A stretch of 9,829 nt of DNA from Planctomycetota bacterium (GTDB lineage Bacteria; Planctomycetota; Phycisphaerae; WQYP01). The translations under genes were made by a program, and so were the position numbers. The stretch is from contig JAJZCU010000042.1 of assembly GCA_021828935.1 (NCBI GenBank), forward strand, positions 1 to 9,829. The letters are read 5' to 3'. Shown here in pieces: positions 6,360 through 9,829 of the stretch (its first letter is position 1; every line of letters begins with the position of its first letter). Under the pieces are notes generated by a model, which was not told where the DNA came from, made no database searches, and worked only from the letters and a program-made list of their open reading frames with translations.

Positions 6360-6493
6360 TCCACAGATTTGACCAACGCAGCAAAGCCGCAACCGAAGGC
6401 CAGAACCAACCGAACCGCGGATTTCGCCGGTTAACGCAGATGCGAGGTCTCCCGTGGCGGTAAAAATCTGTGAAAATCTGTGCAATCTGTGGA
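6360..6493. repeat. Spacer element bounded by inverted TCCACAGATT / AATCTGTGGA
   Basis: TCCACAGATT (6360-6369) and AATCTGTGGA (6484-6493) are perfect 10-bp inverted copies 134 bases apart end to end. The right side continues a tandem cluster of AAAATCTGTG units at 6463-6492. The element fills most of the pilT-pilC spacer. It could fold into a long imperfect hairpin or be a remnant of a small non-autonomous repeat; no coding function is visible. Confidence 0.5.
6463..6492. repeat. Three tandem 10-bp units AAAATCTGTG
   Basis: Two identical AAAATCTGTG units (6463-6472, 6473-6482) are followed by CAATCTGTGG (6483-6492). The unit is close to the CCACAGAG repeat at 3118-3144 read on the other strand, suggesting one dispersed repeat family in this genome. 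Confidence 0.75.
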
Positions 6494-6533
6494 TTCCCTC
6501 GTCTTTCGGGGCGTCTACGCGCGGGGCGCGTTT

Positions 6534-7601
6534 TCACGCCACCAACTGCCGCTCCAGTTTTTCCGGGTGATGGGCCATGGCGACAGCATCGTCCCGGCTG
6601 ATTTTTCCGTTCAAGAACAATTGTTTAATAGCCGTGTCCATCGTTTGCATGCCAAACTGCCGCGATGTTTCGATGACATTCTGAATTTCGTACACGCGGT
6701 TCTCGCGGATTAAGTTCCGCACGGCGGGCGTGCAGATCAACACTTCCACTGCGGGAACCATGCCCGGCTGGTCCACGCGCTTGAACAGCACCTGACATAT
6801 CACCGCCTGCAGCGTGTTGGATAACATGGATCGAATTTGGTTCTGCTGGCTGCCGGGATAAATATCAACAATACGTTCAATGGTTTGCGCGGCATTGTTG
6901 GTGTGCAGGGTGGAAAGCACGAAGTGGCCGGTTTCCGCGGCGCTGATGGCGGCGCTGGTGGTTTCCAAATCGCGCATTTCGCCGACTAAAATAATATCCG
7001 GGTCTTGCCGCAGCACATGTTTTAAGCCGCTGGAAAAACTTGGTACATCGCTGCCGACCTCGCGTTGTTCAATGGTGCATTTGTTGGAATGCAGGATATA
7101 TTCCACCGGGTCTTCCAGCGTGATAATGTGTTTGTGGTAGCGTTTGTTCATGGCGTCAATCATGGCGGCCAGGGTGGTGGTTTTACCGGAACCGGTATCG
7201 CCGGTGACCAGCACCAGGCCGCGGGGCAGATAGGTTAAGCGCGTGACAATTTCGGGCAGGCCCAGATTTTCCAGGGCGCGAACCTTGTCGGTAATCAAAC
7301 GGAAGGCCATGGCCACGCTGCTGCGTTGATAATGGGCGTTCACGCGGAAGCGGGCAAAGCCGGGCATTTCATAAGAAAAGTCGGAATCGCGCTTTTCCAG
7401 AAACGCCGTGAGCCGATGCTCGGGCAGCATTTCCTTGAGCATGCGCAGGGCACTTTCGGCGGTGAGAATGGGAAAATCCAACGCGGCCATTTGGGTGCGC
7501 ACGCGCATCATGGGAGCGTGGCCCACCACCAGGTGAATATCGCTGGCATTATTATCAACCGCGGTTTTAAGCATGTCATTGAGCATGGACAAGGCGCGCA
7601 C
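6534..7601 (-). CDS. pilT: Type IV pilus retraction ATPase PilT
   Basis: This hexameric cytoplasmic ATPase of the secretion ATPase family depolymerises the pilus and so drives twitching motility, adhesion or DNA uptake. It has 355 residues from the in-frame GTG at 7601. TTG 7592 and ATG 7586 are also possible starts, and GGGAGTG at 7605-7599 would serve TTG 7592 best. The N-terminal PAS-like domain opens with ASDIHLVVG. Walker A is GDTGSGKT (134-141), Walker B is DIILVGEMRD (202-211) and the His box is TGHFVLSTLHTN (224-235). AVRNLIREN (293-301) corresponds to the AIRNLIRE motif that marks PilT retraction ATPases as opposed to PilB, and GMQTMD (317-322) is also typical. It is the first gene of the pair with pilC and is divergent from alanine dehydrogenase. 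PilU is the close alternative. Confidence 0.96.
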   Translation of the reverse strand: MRALSMLNDMLKTAVDNNASDIHLVVGHAPMMRVRTQMAALDFPILTAESALRMLKEMLPEHRLTAFLEKRDSDFSYEMPGFARFRVNAHYQRSSVAMAFRLITDKVRALENLGLPEIVTRLTYLPRGLVLVTGDTGSGKTTTLAAMIDAMNKRYHKHIITLEDPVEYILHSNKCTIEQREVGSDVPSFSSGLKHVLRQDPDIILVGEMRDLETTSAAISAAETGHFVLSTLHTNNAAQTIERIVDIYPGSQQNQIRSMLSNTLQAVICQVLFKRVDQPGMVPAVEVLICTPAVRNLIRENRVYEIQNVIETSRQFGMQTMDTAIKQLFLNGKISRDDAVAMAHHPEKLERQLVA

Positions 7602-7793
7602 TCCCGAAAAAGATCAAACAGGCCAGCCGGCCCTGGGGGCGCGGCTGCGTTAGGGGAAACACGAAGGTCTCATGTGGGTATCGGCAAAAACAGCACGCGG
7701 CTGAGGTGGGCCGGGAATCCGCAGGGGCGTGTTTGGGGCGCGTCCGAGAATCAGAGGGCTGGGTGTTGCGGATTCCGGTGGCGGAGAAAATTT

Positions 7794-7841
7794 GAGGCTC
7801 ATGTGAAGGCTCACGATGAGGCTCATGTGAGGGCTCACGCC
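7794..7841. repeat. Tandem duplication of a 24-bp sequence upstream of alanine dehydrogenase
   Basis: Positions 7794-7817 and 7818-7841 match at 21 of 24 bases. Each copy is itself two 12-base quasi-repeats containing GGCTCAYG, so the array reads as four units starting at 7794, 7806, 7818 and 7830. It ends 56 bases before the alanine dehydrogenase ATG and lies in the shared divergent spacer with pilT. An array of regulator-binding sites is the obvious reading. Alanine dehydrogenase genes in other bacteria are often under Lrp/AsnC-family control at multiple sites, but no binding protein is shown here. Confidence 0.7.
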
Positions 7842-7897
7842 GTACACCACGAACGGCGGGATTGCCACACAGTGCGCCAATGGGCTACCATGTCGCC

Positions 7898-8983
7898 ATG
7901 AACATTGGCGTGGTAAAAGAAGTAAAAAGCGATGAGTACCGCGTGGGCATGGTTCCCGCGGGGGTGCAGGCCCTTTCCGCGGCCGGGCACACGGTGCGGG
8001 TGGAGGCGCAGGCGGGCATCGGCTCAGGCATTTCCGATGAAGAATATCTGCACGCGGGGGCGCGAATCGCGCCAGATGCGGATGAAATCTGGGCGTCTTC
8101 TGATTTAATTGTGAAGGTAAAAGAGCCCCAGGAACAGGAATTTGCGCAGATGCGCCACGGGCAGTTTGTGCTGACCTATTTTCATTTCGCCGCCGACCGC
8201 GCCCTGACCAACGCGTGTCTTAAGGCCGGCATTTGGGCCATTGCTTACGAAACAATTCGCGACCGCGCCGGCCGGCTGCCCTGCCTGACGCCCATGAGTG
8301 AAGTGGCGGGGAAAATGTCAATTCAGGAAGGCGCCAAGTATCTGGAACGGCCCATGATGGGGCGGGGTATTTTATTAGGCGGCGTACCGGGCGTGGCGCC
8401 GGCCAATGTGGTGATACTGGGGGCGGGGATTGTGGGTCATAACGCGGCGAAGGTGGCCGCGGGTCTGGGCGCCAACGTGCGGCTGATGGATATTAACTTA
8501 GAGCGTCTGCGCTACCTTGACGACGTGATGCCCAGCAATGTTTCCACCATTTATTCGGATGCGTGGACCATTCGCGAAGCGTTACGCGACGCGGATTTGG
8601 TCATTGGCGCGGTGTTAATCCCCGGCGCCCGGGCCCCGCGCCTGGTCACAAAACAAGATTTAGTTAGCATGAAAAACGGCAGCGTGATCGTGGACGTGGC
8701 CATTGATCAGGGCGGGTGCATTGAAACCAGCCGGCCCACCACCCACCACGCGCCCACATTTGTAGTGGATGGCGTGGTGCATTATTGCGTGACCAACATG
8801 CCCGGCGCCGTGGGCCGCACCAGCACCTTCGCGCTGTGCAACGCCACCTTCGCGTACGTGCAGGCCATTGCGCAAAACGGGTGGGAGAAAGCCGCGCAAG
8901 CGGATCCCGGACTTGCCGCGGGATTGAACCTGCGGCAAGGGGAAATCGCGAATCCCGTGGTGGCCGCCGCGCTGGCCGGGTGA
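7898..8983 (+). CDS. ald: Alanine dehydrogenase
   Basis: This enzyme catalyses reversible NAD-dependent oxidative deamination of L-alanine to pyruvate and ammonia, linking nitrogen and carbon metabolism in the cytosol. It has 361 residues, close to the family norm of about 370. Numbering from ATG 7898 places every key residue at its canonical position: Arg15 (DEYRVGMVP), Lys75 (IVKVKEP), His96 (TYFHFAAD), Asp198 (MDIN) for NAD ribose binding, and Asp270 (VDVAIDQGG). The Rossmann motif is GAGIVG at 175-180. This agreement fixes the start, although upstream in-frame ATGs exist at 7862 and 7880 and no good ribosome binding site is visible. PGAVGRTSTFAL and NLRQGEIANPVV complete the C-terminal catalytic domain. 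The gene is divergent from pilT with the duplicated 24-bp array in between, and stands alone. Confidence 0.97.
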   Translation: MNIGVVKEVKSDEYRVGMVPAGVQALSAAGHTVRVEAQAGIGSGISDEEYLHAGARIAPDADEIWASSDLIVKVKEPQEQEFAQMRHGQFVLTYFHFAADRALTNACLKAGIWAIAYETIRDRAGRLPCLTPMSEVAGKMSIQEGAKYLERPMMGRGILLGGVPGVAPANVVILGAGIVGHNAAKVAAGLGANVRLMDINLERLRYLDDVMPSNVSTIYSDAWTIREALRDADLVIGAVLIPGARAPRLVTKQDLVSMKNGSVIVDVAIDQGGCIETSRPTTHHAPTFVVDGVVHYCVTNMPGAVGRTSTFALCNATFAYVQAIAQNGWEKAAQADPGLAAGLNLRQGEIANPVVAAALAG

Positions 8984-9053
8984 GGGCCTTCCAGAGACGC
9001 GCGGGCGTCACGACTTATACGCCCCAGAAGATCCCCAGCCGTCGATTTTCGTA

Positions 9054-9474
9054 TTATTGCCAATCACCCAGCCAGGCAACGTGCTTTTTCAATGGCGATA
9101 GCGCCAGCGCATTTACCAGCCTCCTGTCGGCCGTCACCATAACGGCCTGCAGGCGCACGGCTAGCGCCAGGTAAATGCAGTCATATACGCTGCGATCTGT
9201 TGCTAAGGCAAGTTCCAAAGCGGACTGTGCAAGCGAGTTGACCGGGCTTTGTATGAGGGGCAAGGCCGCCGCGTCAAATAGCAGAGATGGCTTCGGCCGC
9301 GTTAATCTGCCGTTGCCGATGACGTTTCCAGACGACGCTCGCAACTTCGACGAAAATAAAATCCGGGACATAGAGCGTGTCTTGCCCAGCAAGTAAGGCA
9401 CGGGCTGCCACTGCGTGTTGTTCCGCAAAAAAAGCGGCGGCCACAACGCTGGCATCGACAACGATGCTTTTCAT
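9054..9474 (-). pseudogene. PIN-domain toxin, FitB/VapC-like, split by a frameshift
   Basis: The N-terminal part runs from ATG 9474 in one frame (MKSIVVDASVVAAAFF to INAAEAISAI, TGA at 9276-9274). The C-terminal part continues in another frame (LLFDAAALPLIQ to KKHVAWLGDWQ, TAA at 9056-9054). Together they make one PIN domain of about 139 residues, the normal size. All four catalytic acids are present across the break: Asp in VVDAS, Glu in FVEVAS, Asp in SVYDCIYLALA and Asp in VTADRRL. The span is one base too long, or two too short, and the break lies near 9275-9290. No homopolymer is there, which argues against the commonest sequencing error, though an assembly error remains possible. The start overlaps the antitoxin stop as ATGA, a hallmark of this operon type. 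As read, the toxin is truncated after about 66 residues and should be inactive. Confidence 0.85.
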
Positions 9475-9701
9475 CGCTGACGCGCCTGGCGGATCAGGGC
9501 GACACTGCCCGAAAATTTTCGTCCTCTGAACCTTTTATGCCACCGCTCAAACATTTGTGTAATTTGGGCGCTCTCCGGTGCGGCGGCTTGCTCCAGCACG
9601 GTCTTTACCTCTTTTTGCAAAGAGTGCCGATTTCGCCTTGCGTTGTCCTTAAGGCCGTTTACGGCCTTGTGGCTTAAATTACGAATTAAAATGTCAGGCA
9701 T
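9471..9701 (-). CDS. FitA-like ribbon-helix-helix antitoxin
   Basis: This 76-residue protein neutralises the PIN toxin encoded behind it and probably represses the operon. The N-terminus MPDILIRNLSHKAVNGLKDN, with RNRHSLQKEVKTVLEQA after it, is the Arc/MetJ-type ribbon-helix-helix of FitA antitoxins: a beta strand that enters the major groove, then two helices. The tail FSGSVALIRQARQR corresponds to the conserved toxin-binding segment (family form: SVxLIRExRxR). Its stop overlaps the toxin start by 4 bases (9471-9474), so the two are translationally coupled. The start is ATG 9701; the upstream GGAAAG is too far away to be a strong ribosome binding site. The antitoxin is intact although the toxin frame is broken. 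Confidence 0.88.
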   Translation of the reverse strand: MPDILIRNLSHKAVNGLKDNARRNRHSLQKEVKTVLEQAAAPESAQITQMFERWHKRFRGRKFSGSVALIRQARQR

Positions 9702-9742
9702 CGTACACCGACTTTCCGAACAGCCACATTTGGGCGGCGCCG

Positions 9743-9765
9743 CAGCCGACAGGCGCCTGCGGCTG
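9743..9765. promoter_or_regulatory. Inverted repeat upstream of the FitA-like gene
   Basis: CAGCCG, one base, CAGGC and then GCCTG, CGGCTG form an 11-bp stem with one unpaired base. It lies 42-64 bases upstream of the antitoxin ATG, where FitA-type complexes bind paired inverted sites. It could also be a common GC-rich intergenic hairpin. Confidence 0.3.
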
Positions 9766-9829
9766 GGCTGATGAAAACCCCCGCCCGTAGTTCATCCCGT
9801 TTTTGTTGCGCTGGAAAAGGCCGCTGTGC

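Noticed and set aside
6337..6537. Minus-strand 66-codon frame between pilC and pilT
   Set aside because: It is translated from the repeat-rich spacer; its NPQIAQIFTDF and ICVNRRNP segments are the usual products of such intergenic repeats.
7650..7880. Minus-strand 76-codon frame upstream of alanine dehydrogenase
   Set aside because: It reads through the tandem 24-bp array, giving a repetitive HMSL peptide; no ribosome binding site or family resemblance.
8996..9009. Hairpin GACGC-GCGG-GCGTC after alanine dehydrogenase
   Set aside because: The 5-bp stem is perfect but short, and no T-tract follows, so it is not called a terminator.

Overview
This 9.8 kb window is bacterial chromosome: GC-rich, with codon use favouring G/C at third positions. 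The best-supported genes are housekeeping or metabolic. No rRNA, tRNA, CRISPR array or transposase was found. Two intergenic spaces carry short degenerate repeats built on CCACAGAG and AATCTGTG. Repeats of this kind are common between genes in Verrucomicrobiota, Planctomycetota and some Acidobacteriota. With the single-copy pilT-pilC pair, this makes a PVC-group (possibly verrucomicrobial) environmental genome a reasonable but tentative guess.

Layout, left to right. (1) Positions 1-780 hold the 3' part of an FAD/NAD(P)-dependent oxidoreductase of the AIF / ferredoxin-reductase type. A spacer dense in inverted repeats follows (823-938), then an aldo/keto reductase (967-1860). (2) Positions about 1950-4600 look like an accessory segment. 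It holds an orphan Xre/MbcA-type antitoxin gene, then on the opposite strand a VapB-like antitoxin and a PIN-domain toxin that lacks its conserved C-terminal Asp/HF loop. A roughly 700-bp stretch without a convincing gene follows, and then an unrecognised 279-residue, cysteine-rich protein with a good ribosome binding site. (3) A small single-domain cupin lies at 4725-5045. (4) On the minus strand are pilT (retraction ATPase, 7601 to 6534) and pilC (inner-membrane platform protein, 6328 to 5105), probably a transcription unit, separated by 205 bp of repeat-containing spacer. (5) Divergent from pilT is alanine dehydrogenase (7898-8983). The spacer between them contains a tandemly duplicated 24-bp sequence. 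(6) At the right end, on the minus strand, is a FitA/FitB-like toxin-antitoxin pair with the usual ATGA overlap. Its PIN toxin is split by a single frameshift although all four catalytic acids are present across the two frames.

The oxidoreductases, cupin and alanine dehydrogenase look like independent metabolic genes rather than one pathway. PilT and PilC belong to the type IV pilus machine: PilT powers retraction and PilC anchors the motor. The most distinctive theme is three toxin-antitoxin loci in under 8 kb, each incomplete or damaged in a different way. I did not find a clearly new multi-gene system. The best candidates for something undescribed are the 279-residue protein at 3761-4600 and the repeat array in front of alanine dehydrogenase.
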